NCBI RefSeq assembly: GCF_905147365.1
Contig: NC_056413.1
Span: forward strand, 4,046,501 to 4,110,500
Length of the DNA stretch: 64,000 bases
Source of the DNA: Aricia agestis
Lineage: Eukaryota > Arthropoda > Insecta > Lepidoptera > Lycaenidae
Direction: 5' to 3'
In this document: positions 10,926 through 21,309 of the stretch, piece after piece
How the letters are laid out: each line of letters opens with the position of its first letter
How positions within the stretch are numbered: position 1 is the first letter of the stretch
Translations under genes and position numbers: made by a program
The notes under the pieces: model-generated
Seen by the model: only the letters and a program-made list of their open reading frames with translations
Told to the model about the DNA's origin: nothing
The model's database searches: none

Positions 10926-11491
10926 TGAAGAAAACGACAAACAAGAAGTGCCTTTGCGATTCACTTGGCTCGTCTTGGTGGTGTTATAGGTATTAGCAAC
11001 AACTTTTATGACTATATTATATTATAACATCAACAAACGCTGCATTGCTTAATGTAATTCCATACACGAACAACAGTACATTTCCTCGCAATATTATAGT
11101 CACATTTTACCGAAAAAAGGTCATACATTTCACGAGGGCAAGTCCATTCTCACCGATGGCCAGCAAAAAGCATTAACCATAAATCTGCCAATAATCCTGG
11201 CAAATAAATAGTTTATGATGCTGTATGAGGCCGCGTTTGGCACCGTTCCTCGCTGTAAAGGATTATTCATGAGCAGAACCGTGAATTATGCATACTTTGA
11301 GGCAACGCCAAGGTAATACGGTCGAAGATTTCCATACATCTTTGATGGCTTTGCACCTAGTTTGACAGATCAATAGGATTATTAAACGTATCTTGTAGAT
11401 TGGAATAATTACATTTATTGGTTATAAACTGTTGAAGATTATATTATTCCACTGGGACATCCTGGTGTCGCAATCAGTCGCCACTATCAAA

Positions 11492-11493
<2 letters not shown>
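10926..11493. other. Non-coding, no recognised feature
   Basis: No long frame, repeat or TIR recognised. Confidence 0.3.

Positions 11494-11585
<92 letters not shown>
11494..11585. repeat. (AT)n microsatellite, about 92 bp
   Basis: About 46 uninterrupted AT dinucleotides. It directly precedes a fragment of the CCGAGC repeat at 11586-11672, whose relative at 61494 also starts with a short TATATATA run. The array therefore probably grew from the repeat's own 5' AT tract. Confidence 0.95.
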
Positions 11586-11589
<4 letters not shown>

Positions 11590-11672
11590 CTAGCTAGGAA
11601 TAATTTTTAGAAAATGTCATATTATTCGTGTCTTATCGAATACCGAGCAAAGCTCGGTCAAATAGCCAGTTA
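11586..11672 (+). repeat. CCGAGC-hairpin repeat, 3' fragment
   Basis: CGATCTAGCTAGGAATAATT, TTTTAGAAAATGT, then ACCGAGCAAAGCTCGGTCA with a 6-bp hairpin. Matches the end of 61490-61830. A Helitron-like end is possible but not shown. Confidence 0.6.
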
Positions 11673-12112
11673 TACATAAAGCAGCATAACATGCTGCAGG
11701 GCATATTATGCCCAAAAATAATGGCTCCATAATATTGCCCTAGTTTTACACCCTGGTAACAAAATACGTTACCAGGAAAAAGGGAATTTCTTATAAATAT
11801 TTCATAATCATGTCGATATGGCTCATGTGACTTATTAAATATTGCTCCCCGCGGCCCTGTCGCGATAGGTTATGTTGTACTGGAAAGATGTCATGGATAT
11901 GCTTATAATATTATGTAAAAGAGTTTGTGTGTTTGTATGTGTATACTTTGTATAATAGTTAATAGAATTTAGCATGACTATGCGTACACTCACTCATTTT
12001 GAGGTTTATTTCGCGGAATATTGTTAAAAATAATAGCATAAATAATATTTTTTTTTTCTTTGTATAATCCTACATCTGTTAAATATTTTTACAAGAAACA
12101 GGCGTGGCAACA
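11673..12112. other. Non-coding, no recognised feature
   Basis: A small hairpin (CCTGGTAACAAAATACGTTACCAGG, about 11752-11776) is the only structure noted. Confidence 0.35.
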
Positions 12113-12205
12113 TTTTAGATTTCCATAACCAAAGGATAAAACCCTCTTATAATAATATTGAGACTTGCAGGGTATCTGCCGGTTTCTCTGTATGTAATCA
12201 TAATA
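12113..12205 (+). repeat. Direct repeat, left copy
   Basis: TTTTAGATTTCCATAACCAA, AAGGATAAA, ATTGAGA..., TTTCTCTGT...TCAT recur in the same order and orientation at 12432-12518. The two copies are separated by about 230 bp that include a SINE-T fragment. Confidence 0.65.
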
Positions 12206-12360
12206 TTGTCAAAATATGTATAGATGTTGTATAGAGGGTCTTGCGCAGCAAAGAATAATTATTTTTCTGCCTAACCTTAACGAAAGGACTTAAAGTTTTG
12301 TTGTAGTTTAAGTTATGTTTAAGTTTATTTATATAAAGTTATAATATAATAATATATAAT

Positions 12361-12417
12361 AATATCTATGGACGCTTCACACCACGTCAGTCTGGCCCTG
12401 TGCTAAGTACCTAAAGG
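12361..12417 (-). mobile_element. SINE-T 3' fragment
   Basis: Reverse complement of the 3' part of the tRNA-derived SINE at 59310-59612: GGCCAGACTG, GGTGTGAAGCGTCCATAGAT. No tRNA head is present. Confidence 0.75.
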
Positions 12418-12431
12418 AATTATGTAGGTAG

Positions 12432-12518
12432 TAGTTTTAGATTTCCATAACCAAAGGATAAACCGTCTTATTATATTGAGAATTGGTATCTTTCTCTGTC
12501 TGTCATCATGATTATATT
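12432..12518 (+). repeat. Direct repeat, right copy
   Basis: Second copy of the 12113-12205 sequence, with small deletions. Confidence 0.65.
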
Positions 12519-12799
12519 ATTATGTACTACTACTAAGTGCACTTAATCGATTCATATCACTTACTGTATTCAGTACGCGAGCAGAGCTAAGGGCAAAAGC
12601 CGCGTACGCCTAAAGGCAATATTATTCCAATATAATTCTGAAGGGTTTTGTTTCCTAAGCCATCACGTTTTAGGTCACGTACACACTTTAATACCACATC
12701 AATATTATGTCATCCTTTGTCAAACATTGATGAAAAATATCAGTAAACGTCCTTACTGTGTTTAGGGAGCGGTGAAAATAAGGTTTATATATGTCGCAG

Positions 12800-13337
12800 T
12801 CATCTGGTTCAATCTGCGATTCGATTGAATGACTAGCGCATTCGTTGAATGACACCATTCAATTGAATGACTCGGCCGAACGTTGATTTAACGATCGTCA
12901 CTCAACGTCCAACTAGCTAGCGATTTGTAACATAGCCCTTTGAAGATAGCGGACATGAAATCAGTCAGGTAATTGAACGTATTTCATTTTTTCCCACTGC
13001 GGCGCTAGTAGTCACTAAAACAAATATGGCGTCAAACAGCTCGCACAGCTGATAGCACTGTATTGATATTTTGTCGATTAAATTAACTTTAAAGTTTAAA
13101 GTGTTTTATTCGTAATAAAATATTATGACAGCGTGGATTTACCCATAACTACCCCGTCAACGGCTACTTATAAAAAATTATAGCATCCCATTTAACGACT
13201 TCACTATATGACGTTTAGTCAAGACGTTAAACGTCATAATCAACGTCTTGACGAGTTGTCCTTTAGTCATTCGATTGAATGCTGTCATTCAACAAATGCG
13301 CTAGTCATTCAATCGAATAGCAGATTAAACCATATGA
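12800..13337. mobile_element. TIR element with ~70 bp inverted ends
   Basis: Left arm 12800-12871 and right arm 13265-13336 share ATTCGATTGAATGACTAGCG and GTTGAATGAC in opposite orientation. 538 bp in total with no transposase frame: a non-autonomous DNA element. Confidence 0.7.
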
Positions 13338-14239
13338 TTTTTTTAAATAATTTATTTCTTTCAAATCATATTAAGTAACATTCAAAAGCTTATAATTAAG
13401 ACACTGTTTAAGTTAATCACAGTCCCAATTCAATAGTTAGCGTTGGGAGCTGTACTAGTTAAAAGCTGTGACACAGCTCCCAGCGTCTTCCACTCTGGAA
13501 TACTTTTTTAATTTACACAGTACATTATAATAATTTACAAAACAAAAAACAAGTTTTATTCATGTGACGGGAGAAAAGTATATATTGTTTAGGTGAAATG
13601 CTCTTTTTAGGGTCGTACATGGGCCGTAGGATAAATAGTTTCAGTGCCTTGTAAGTAGTTATGTTAAGAATGTTTTCTTACTTACTTTTATCAAGTTACT
13701 TTGTTGAGTCGATCTTCTTATTTTTCTGTCTTTTTTTTTTTATTTTTTTTTTTTATTTTTATTAAGATAACTACAACCTTAAAACTAACTATTTAAATAT
13801 ACAATGTATAGTTAACTAGAAGGTCAATTAAATTTACCTACTTAAATACAGCTTAAATACTACTGTCTTTACCAATAAAATGTGTCTCACAGTGAATTAG
13901 ACATTATTTTTGTCCTTGTCTGTCTAGTGACGTTTTCAACGTATCAAGCAGGGATGGAGAATGTTTTGTTGTGCTGCAAAGGCATTGTGTATATATTTTA
14001 ATTAGGAAGTAAATTATGATAGACTCACTGCACTGTAATTGAAACCAATCTCCCTTAGCATAAAAACATGTTTTACTTGGGCGCCATGACTCTGATATTG
14101 TATTTTTCTTCTGTATCAAGTTATTCTATATCGCTAATGTTTATTACATAAATAATCTAACGTGATAATATTATGCTTGCCCATAATGTGGCAAAACATG
14201 GTTAAGGGATGGTCAAGAGCTAGTTCCTCAATTGGTATA
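13338..14239. other. Non-coding; hairpin and poly-T tracts
   Basis: A hairpin AGCGTTGGGAGCTGT/ACAGCTCCCAACGCT-like lies at 13439-13486, and T-rich tracts at 13731-13765. The minus frame at 13904-14119 has no motif I recognise. Confidence 0.4.
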
Positions 14240-14727
14240 GGATCCTCCCATAGAACGACCTTCACCGAGCTAGTTAATGGATGAAACGTATTTTAATTTC
14301 TTATGTCAATTTTTTTGCAAGTGGGTTGCCTAAAAAATTGCAGTTAAGAATAAATATAAAAAATAAAAAAGTTAAAAAAAATTTCATTCAATGAAATCCT
14401 GCAGTTCCCAAACTGTCATCCATACTAATATACTAATATACTAAACTATAATATTATAAATGCGAAAGTGTGTCTGTCTGTCTGTCCGTCTGTCTGTCTG
14501 TCTGTCTGTTACCTCTTCACGCCCAAACCGCTGAACCGATTTTGCTGAAATTTGGCATGGAGATACTTTGAGTCCCGGGAAAGGACATAGGATACTTTTT
14601 GTCCCGAAAAAATGTACGGTTCCAGCCCGATAAACGAGTTTTGGCGCAACGGAGTTGCGGGTGTCATCTAATAAAATACTTTTCATCCATTGACCAGCTC
14701 GGTGAAGGACGTTTTATGGTGGGCCAT
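14240..14727. mobile_element. Inverted-repeat element split by a HeliB insertion
   Basis: The left segment (about 14247-14296: CCATAGAACGACCTTCACCG, AGCTAGTTAATGGATGAAAC) is the reverse complement of 14678-14727 (CATCCATTGACCAGCTCGGT, GAAGGACGTTTTATGG). The Helitron at 14419-14670 sits between them. This suggests an older TIR element invaded later. Confidence 0.55.
14419..14670 (+). mobile_element. HeliB copy with GTCT expansion
   Basis: TCCATACTAATATACTAATA start, an enlarged GTCTGTCTGTCCGTCTGTCT run, TTACCTCTTCACGCCCAAAC, GAGTCCCGGGAAAGGACATA core, and GCAACGGAGTTGCGGGTGTC end at ATCTA. Confidence 0.8.
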
Positions 14728-14747
14728 ATCTTAGGCCATATAAAAAT

Positions 14748-15177
14748 GTTAAAAAAAATTCATTCATCGAAACGCTGTTCCCAAACTGTTATTTCAATAT
14801 ATATATTTTTGTAGCTGATATAATTAATAACGATATTGTATCACGTTTGTATCAACAAACTTTCCGGTACACTTTTTCGGATTAATAAATCAACAGAGTG
14901 AGTGTGCGTTTTCGTTTCGTCCAGTCATTTGATTACTGTGACTGGGGGCTTCGAATTTTTACGATCATAATACTTTTTTTATAAAATAAGGGGGCAAACG
15001 AGCAAATGGGTCACCTGATGGAAAGCAACTACCGTCGCCCATGGACACTCGCAACATCCGAAGAGCTGCAGGTGCGTTGCCGGCCTAAATATCGTTATTA
15101 ATTATATCAGCTACAAAAATATATATATTGAAATAACAGTTTGGGAACAGCGTTTCGATGAATGATTTTTTTTTAAA
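14748..15177. repeat. ~90 bp inverted pair enclosing a Tail-SINE 3' end
   Basis: 14748-14838 and 15088-15177 are near-perfect reverse complements (GAACAGCGTTTCGATGAATG, AGCTACAAAAATATATATAT). The space between holds unique sequence and, directly against the right arm, the 3' tail of a minus-strand Tail-SINE (14974-15086). A third degenerate piece of the arm lies at 14375-14416. Confidence 0.7.
14974..15086 (-). mobile_element. Tail-SINE or LINE 3' tail only
   Basis: Minus strand: GGCCGGCAACGCACCTGCAG, CCATGGGCGACGG, GGTGACCCATTTGCTCG, CCCCCTTATTTTAT and poly-A. Too short to tell whether the parent was the SINE or the LINE. Confidence 0.75.
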
Positions 15178-16360
15178 GAATTAGTAATAATATTTCTGAC
15201 GGAAAGTAAATTTAAGTTTTTAAATGAATTGTCTTCTTGCTGAACGCTTCTTATGACATTTCTAAAAACAAATGTATGTATCACTCGGAGCACACTTTGA
15301 GAATGGCTGGCCGAAAAGACGAAAGAATCTGTTTGTCTACCTGTGTCACTTTTACGTCATAAACACTTAACCGCTTTAATAGGCATGATGACTATTTTTT
15401 TTTCTTATCGGTAATTGAAAGACACTTAAAAAATAGAAACATCGTTGAAAGAATGACTCTGATAGCTTAAAAATTCACCAAGATATGACAATTCAAATAT
15501 CTCATAAAAAATACCTGCCCGAAACGCTCCATACAAAGTGCTACGAAAGTATGACGTCAGTCTTTCGTAGTTTGTACGCATCGGGAGACAACTTTGTTCG
15601 ACAAGTATATTAAATATTGCGTTTATGAAAGTGATTTCATAACAAAAGTTGCTTTTAATTGCATAAGTTATCGAATTGAAATTTGGTACACACGTATTGT
15701 TTGTAGCCTGAGGAAGGACACAATTTTTATATTCGACACATTATCGCCGCAATTTAGTCGTGCTTCGTTAGGAAGAGTCAGGTACAGTGACAGTGTTTAT
15801 CGTTACTCTTTCACCTTGAATTATAATATTATAATCCGAAAATTATTAGTCGCCTGTAACTATCGTTATTTTCGTTCTAGAAATGGTGGGAGACGTTTTA
15901 CTTCGCACCCAGTCTACTCTCTCAGATCGGTTACGTATTCCGACACGATTTTTAAACGTAGATTTTTACACATTCGAAAAATCATTCATAACCCGGCTAA
16001 GGAAGTTCTCGTTTCAAATAATGTTATAATTTTTGTGTTTTTAATAAAGTTGGTTAATTAGCAATATTAAATAATTATAATTATGAACAAACATTCCGCA
16101 TAATAATTAAATTAATATTATTGTAATTTATGTTAATCGTGGATACTTTTTAATTTTCCCAACTGTAGCTTTGGCCCACTCAGTATTCAAAATATGCATA
16201 TTGCATAATATAATATGGTAATAATGTGCTGTTTTAATTAATTATTTACAAAAATTTTCATAATGTATCGTGTTATCGTGTGTAAATCCAAAAAAAAAGT
16301 TTTGGAACCGCGGCTGAACCAGGGAAAAAGAAAAGCCGTCCGAATCTAGTATTATAATAA
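15178..16360. other. Long open stretch, probably non-coding
   Basis: A 155-codon frame (15594-16061) exists, but its predicted protein shows no domain, membrane segment or recognisable homology and has an irregular composition rich in I, Y, R and S. I treat it as chance or old repeat. Nothing else recognised. Confidence 0.4.
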
Positions 16361-16630
16361 ACAAGGCGTAATAAAACCAAGTGATAATATAGTGTGTGTA
16401 TTTGTTTCTTGTAGAGAGTTCACTGTGAAAGTAGCAGCGCTGAAAGACCAATCTTTTTTTTCACTTTTGTGGGGGCGCTTGCCCATACAAAAGTGAAAAA
16501 AATCTTTCAGCGCTGCTACTTTCACAGTGAACTCTTTACAAGGAACATTTTAGTGTGTACATACTTTAGTGTGTACATTTTGTGTATGTACACACTAAAG
16601 TATTATCACTTAGTTTTGTTACATCCTGTA
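16361..16630. mobile_element. MITE-D hairpin, copy 2
   Basis: ACAAGGCGTAATAAAACCAA...GTAGAGAGTTCACTGTG, loop, complement to TTTTGTTACATCCTGTA. The right arm has an extra duplicated TTTAGTGTGTACAT stretch near 16549-16580. Confidence 0.75.
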
Positions 16631-16835
16631 TATCACGAGGTAAAAAGGTATCCGTAAGCACTTTGCCGTTAAGTGCCCAAGTCGTGCAAGTTGACAGGCT
16701 GACCGCAAATTGAGCCGAGCGCCGGCGACCACATTGTTAGCCGAGAGCCGAGACTACAGTGGCCGAAAACGTTATATTGTCTTTAAGCATTTATAATAAC
16801 CTCCTAATGATTGTATAGGAGTTTTATCGCATATA
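16631..16835. other. Non-coding, no recognised feature
   Basis: Moderately GC-rich stretch around 16680-16760 (GAGCCGAGCGCCGG) with no frame of note. Confidence 0.3.
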
Positions 16836-17115
16836 CGTGGGAGAGCCATGCTTCGGCACGAATGGGCCGGCTCGACCGGAGAAATACCACGTTCTCACAG
16901 AAAACCGGCGTGAAACAGCGCTTGCGCTGCGTTTCGCCGAGTGAGTGAGTTTACCGGAGGCCCAATGCACTTCCCTACCCTCCCCTATTCCCTTCCCTTA
17001 TACATACACTTTAATTTGCCCATAGCTTATATAAAATGTATTTATGGTTTTTAAATTACGCGACAAAAACCATTTTGTCGCTTCGCCCTTTCCATTTTTT
17101 GCTATTCCGTTGCTT

Positions 17116-17154
17116 GTTTTCTATGAGAGGCCGGGCCGGCCTCTAATAGAAAAC
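17116..17154. repeat. GC-rich hairpin
   Basis: GTTTTCTATGAGAGGCC and its near-complement GGCCTCTAATAGAAAAC around a GGGCC centre. Confidence 0.6.
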
Positions 17155-17273
17155 AAACATTCTAAAACATATCCAACACGGTTTTTTTACTTTAACGCGG
17201 CGTCACCTTAATTCTAATAGCCCCGGCCTTGTTGGGTATATCTTCTATCTTCTATCTATCTACCTATATCTAT

Positions 17274-17509
17274 ATCTATATATATAAAACTCAAAGGTGA
17301 CTGACTGATTGACATAGTGATCTATCAACGCACAGCCCAAACCACTGGACGGATCGGGCTGAAATTAGGCATGCAGGTAAATGTTATGACGTAGGCATCC
17401 GCTAAGAAAGGATTTTGATAAATTCCAACCCCAAGGGGTTCAAATAGGGTATGAAAGTTTGTATATAATAATACTTCTTAACGCGAGCGAAGACGCGGGC
17501 AAAAGCTCG
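17274..17509 (+). mobile_element. HeliE copy (Helitron-like)
   Basis: TCTATATATATAAAACTCAA start, GGTGACTGACTGATTGACAT, GCACAGCCCAAACCACTGG, and end GCGAGCGAAGACGCGGGCAA with AAGCTCG in place of the expected AGCTAG. TC start and hairpin-plus-CTAG-like end fit a Helitron. Confidence 0.6.
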
Positions 17510-17996
17510 TCAACTATATTATTATAATCCGCCACTCTACGACTCAATGTTTACCCTCCCCTATTCCCTTCCAATCCCTACCCTCCCCTATTAGTTATTA
17601 CCCTATTCCCTCTTAAAAGGCCGGCAACGCACCTGCAGCTCTTCTGATGCTGCGAGTGTCCATGGGCGACGGAAGTTGCTTTCCATCAGGTGACCCGTTT
17701 GCTCGTTTGCCCCCTTATTTCATTAAAAAAAAATACGGTTTCAGCTGTCACGGCCCCTTTTTCACCATTCTATAACACGACTAAATAGCGTTAATAACAG
17801 TGTATAGTTCCATCACACATCTGCGTCTTATGGTGAACATAATCGTTTAGGTAAGGATAAATTGCGACAACCGACTAAGTTGTAAATTATGGTGTGTTCC
17901 CGCTTACCTAAACCACACTTTAAATACATACAGTAGCCCATTTTTACAAACGATATTTCAGGTACTACTAAGAAGCCAAAAACTTACACACGTATC

Positions 17997-18650
17997 ATTA
18001 GAGTAGGTTCACACGGCACAATCCTGCACGTTTTTAGGGTTCCGTACCCAAAGGGTGAAAACGGGACCCCCTATTCATGAGACTTCGATGTCTGTCTGTC
18101 CGTCTGTCCGTCTGTCTTCAGGCTGTATCTCAAGAACCGCTATAACTAGAGTTCTGAAATTTTCACAGATTGTGTATATCAGCTGTTGCCGCTATAACAA
18201 CAAATACTAAAAACAAAATAATATTAATATTTAAGGGAGGCATACAACAGACGTGATTTTTTTGGCCTTTTTTGCTCGTAATCAATAATGATAAGAGGTA
18301 GGCACTTGAAATTTTCATAAATGCCTTAAATATATGTTTACTTTAATAATTAATAATAATATTTAAATAAAATAATTTTTTAAGGGGATTCCCATACAAA
18401 AAACACAATTTTTGGCCAATTTTTTCTCTTTAACGGTATGGAACACTTCGTGCGTGAGTCCAACTTGCACTTGGCCGATTTTATTTTGCAGTATACGTCT
18501 TAACATTCATAATACGCCGATTGTACTGCAACAAATCGGGCAGTAAAATCGACGTGTGAAAGGTTCTATATCTCTTCGAACGCGCGCGCTCCAAGAGTCC
18601 AACGGCACGCGCTGCCGAAACGCTAAAACCGAAGCGATGAAACCAGCCTA
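17997..18650. mobile_element. MITE with TAGGTTCACACGGCAC ends, interrupted
   Basis: The left end AGGTTCACACGGCACAATCC stops near 18030, then the GGGTTCC repeat intervenes. MITE sequence resumes near 18487 (GCAGTATACGTCTTAACATT, ACTGCAACAAATCG), as in the uninterrupted copy at 61956-62164. The right end near 18650 (GAAACCAGCCTA) is diverged. Confidence 0.6.
18031..18486 (-). mobile_element. GGGTTCC repeat inside the MITE
   Basis: Reads, in reverse, from GGCCAAGTGCAAGTTGGACT to GGGTACGGAACCCTAAAAA. The + strand starts TTTTTAGGGTTCCGTACCCA. Includes GTCTGTCTGTCCGTCTG. The superfamily is not known to me; it has no coding capacity. Confidence 0.65.
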
Positions 18651-19207
18651 ATACGTCTTGTGCCTATGTTGGGCATATTAAATTTTAAGGCTACGGTTAA
18701 GCTAACCTACTGTATTATATTTACATTGTGCTTACAGCAGGTCCCCCTGAATATGTCATTTATAATTTATACCACATTAAAACAGGTCACAGGGCTTAAC
18801 TTTAAGGGTCCGCTTAACTTCAAATTTATGTCGGATCTTCAAAATGATTAATGGGACAAGACTGTTCTTTTAAAAGAGCCAACTTTTGTAAATTATCTTG
18901 CAATTATATTTTGTTGTATATATTCAAGGTTAAAGTTAGGGGTTTTCACACTGGCATGGTACCGCGCGTCGTGATAATACTAAAAACTAAAACATACATC
19001 CCTTTGTCCGCAAAGAAACTACGTAGTATTTTTGCCTGTCCTAATGACGTTTAGGTAATTTAAAATAATAACTCTCACAACATTACGTTCCCTCTGCCCT
19101 GTAAATTATGCATATTGTTTTAGCCAGTGCCGAATTTATATTTTTTTATGATAACAGGCACTTTATCTCTGCCGAGGTTTTTTTTCAGATTACGTGCATG
19201 GGGGTAT
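18651..19207. other. Non-coding, no recognised feature
   Basis: Two adjacent 60-70 codon frames (18660-18851 and 18851-19054) have no recognisable motif. Confidence 0.3.
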
Positions 19208-19469
19208 ACGGGGTGTAACAAAAACAAGTGATAATACTTGAGGGTGTGTACGTGTTCCTTGTAGAGAGTTCACTGTGAAAGTAGCAGCGCTGAAAGACCA
19301 ATTTTTTTTTCACTTTTGTATGGGGAAACTCGTGACGCTCGGGTCCCTGCCCAAACAAAAGTGAAAAAAAAAATTTCGTCTTTCAGAGCTGCTACTTTCA
19401 CAGTGAACTCTCTACAAGGAACACGTACACACCCTAAAGTATTATCACTTATTTTTGTTACACACTGTA
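19208..19469. mobile_element. MITE-D hairpin, copy 3
   Basis: ACGGGGTGTAACAAAAACAA, GTGTACGTGTTCCTTGTAGA, arm core AGTAGCAGCGCTGAAAGACC, loop, and the complement to TTTTTGTTACACACTGTA. Arms about 115 bp; TA flanks the ends. Confidence 0.8.
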
Positions 19470-19526
19470 TAACCTGTAAGTTGGGCCTCTATCAGGGCGC
19501 TACCTAAGGCGCTGGGCTAGGCTGTG

Positions 19527-20020
19527 GCCTATAACTTACGAATAATAAAAACTAAGGAAAAGTAACTGTGTCAAAGAAAAGTGAGTTTCCGTGAGTCTAC
19601 AAAATGAGTCCCGAATACATGCACACTTGCATGTATTCGGGTCTCAATTTTATTTATTTTAATATACGCGACGATTATTGTCAACGGTTTTATTTCGTTG
19701 AGTGGTGTCTCGTTGCTATTGTCATATTTTGTAGTGTGCGAAAAGACACCAAATTCAAAGCGGTTGAAGAATAGCTATGACCACACTGTGCGCTTTCGTC
19801 TTCAATTTTCGTCATCTTCTTTCATTCAACTTTCGTTTTGACGCATTCAATAATTCAACGCGTCAATGAACGCAACTCCAACATTGTCATTTTTGTTTTT
19901 TGTCACGTTCGCTGTTGACTGCGCTATAACGCATGCCTCTGACGAACAGAAAAAGGCACAGTGTGGACAAAGCTTATGGGAGTTACGTTTCCTTAGTTTT
20001 TATTATTCGTAGCCTATAAC
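19527..20020. mobile_element. Outer foldback with a MITE nested inside
   Basis: Arms 19527-19559 and 19988-20020 (CGAATAATAAAAACTAAGGA and its complement) enclose a palindrome at about 19604-19646 (CCCGAATACATGCA/TGCATGTATTCGGG) and the MITE at 19773-19975. The arm sequence also occurs inside HeliF at about 4970-4990, so part of this element may derive from it. Confidence 0.55.
19773..19975. mobile_element. MITE with AGCTATGNCCACAC ends, copy 2
   Basis: Left AGCTATGACCACACTGTGCG and right CACAGTGTGGACAAAGCT are inverted. The interior matches copy 1 (3882-4107), including TTTCGTCTTCA and GCGCTATAACGCATGCC. Confidence 0.7.
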
Positions 20021-20336
20021 GGCCTACCTATAAGTCTGGGGCTGGTTTTAACTTTTAGCACTGAAGTAAGCCGTGATCCTATGCTCAAGTTTTGTAAAAG
20101 GAGGGTCTCAAATATATGTTTGGTGGTGGTCATTGCTAAAAATGGACTCAATAACATTATTTGGGGGTCATGGATAAAAATGAGTACAATACCAATGTTG
20201 AATTAAAAGATTTACCCATGATTATCAAGAATTTAAAGGGGGCAAGTCCGCTTTGTGTGTGAGGATAATAATATGGACGCAAACCAAAAATACGTACCAT
20301 TCTCTATCGATTTCACGTTTTAACGCTATTGCGACT

Positions 20337-20531
20337 ACTGCTGGCCGATTCTGTATCGTACATGTGTGAGTTAATCACTGAGTTAATAACGAAACGGAGG
20401 AGTGAGTAACGGAAAGTCTCACTTTTGTATTCACTTGCATACAAAAGTGACACTTTGCGTTACTCACACCTCCGTTTCGTTACTAACTCAGTGATTAGCT
20501 CACAAATATATGATACAGAATCGGCCAGCAG
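20337..20531. repeat. Long foldback, arms ~85 bp
   Basis: GCTGGCCGATTCTGTATC at the left pairs with GATACAGAATCGGCCAGC at the right. Further in, AACGAAACGGAGG pairs with CCTCCGTTTCGTT. The whole 195 bp folds on itself around TTTTGTATTCACTTGCATAC. No coding content. Confidence 0.75.
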
Positions 20532-20728
20532 GTCTGAAAATACATTAATTAATTTCATTTCGATCAGTTAAAAATGTTACTTTAATTTTATTTTAATTAC
20601 TATGACTGACGTTGCGTGTTGGGTCAAAAGTTTTGATTATGTCAACAAAGGCTACATTTTACCCGATTACGGTGAAACAAAAAATAAGGGTGATGATTTT
20701 GACTCGGCGTGTAGCTAGTGGCGGCTAA
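20532..20728. other. Non-coding, no recognised feature
   Basis: AT-rich; nothing recognised. Confidence 0.3.
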
Positions 20729-21012
20729 GGGTCAATTTATAATAGAGCAGAGTCGAAGCGAAGTGAATTCTCAAAAACTGAACACAGAAAATTCAACCTT
20801 AGCTCCATAGCGTCACGCATACATTACTTCAGCGAGAACAATCAGCGTTGGTCGGGGGCATTCACGTCATGAATTCGCGCGGATGCGCGCGCCTTTTCAA
20901 ATTCTCAGAAGAAATAAAGTGCGTTAATAACGGTTTGGAGTTAAGGTTGAATTTCTCAGTTTTAATAATTCGCTTCGATGCGTTTCGACTCTGCACTAGT
21001 ATAAATTGATCC
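20729..21012. mobile_element. MITE with GGGTCAATTTATA ends, full copy
   Basis: Left GGGTCAATTTATAATAGAGC, CAGAGTCGAAGCG; right GACTCTGCACTAGTATAAAT, TTGATCC inverted. Partial copies at 28496-28570, 41872-41903 and 42005-42090. Confidence 0.75.
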
Positions 21013-21108
21013 TAAACTACTATAGAGCTTTAGCAAATTAGGTGTCAATAGAGAAAGAGTAATAGAGTATAGATAGACCGTAATGATGCCGCAGGAAACA
21101 TCTACACT

Positions 21109-21309
21109 TCCATAATTTACTAATATTATAATAATATGCGAAAGTGTGTTTGTTAGTCTGTCTGTTACCTCTTTACGCTTAACCGATTTTGTTGAAAGGA
21201 TGGAGATAATTTGAGGCCTAGGAAACAACATAGGATACTTTTTATGCCGGTATTATACGGTTACGATATAAACGAATTTTGGCGCAACGGAGTTGCGGGC
21301 GTCATCTAG
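21109..21309 (+). mobile_element. HeliB copy with CTAG end
   Basis: TTCCATAATTTACTAATATT start, GTTACCTCTTTACGC, a shortened middle, then GCAACGGAGTTGCGGGCGTC, CATCTAG|T. Confidence 0.75.

Larger units (their letters stand above)
16836..17735 (+). mobile_element. Tail-SINE split by a ~550 bp insertion
   Basis: The 5' half, 16836-17000 (CGTGGGAGAGCCATGCTTCG to the C-rich block), and 3' half, 17553-17735 (C-rich block, GGCCGGC, LINE-type tail, poly-A), are continuous in sense. The break falls inside the CCCTA/CCCTT block. The inserted segment contains HeliE. Confidence 0.8.

Noticed and set aside
15594..16061. 155-codon open frame on the + strand
   Set aside because: No domain, signal, membrane pattern or familiar motif. 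Composition fits translated AT-rich non-coding DNA, and there are no splice or promoter clues.
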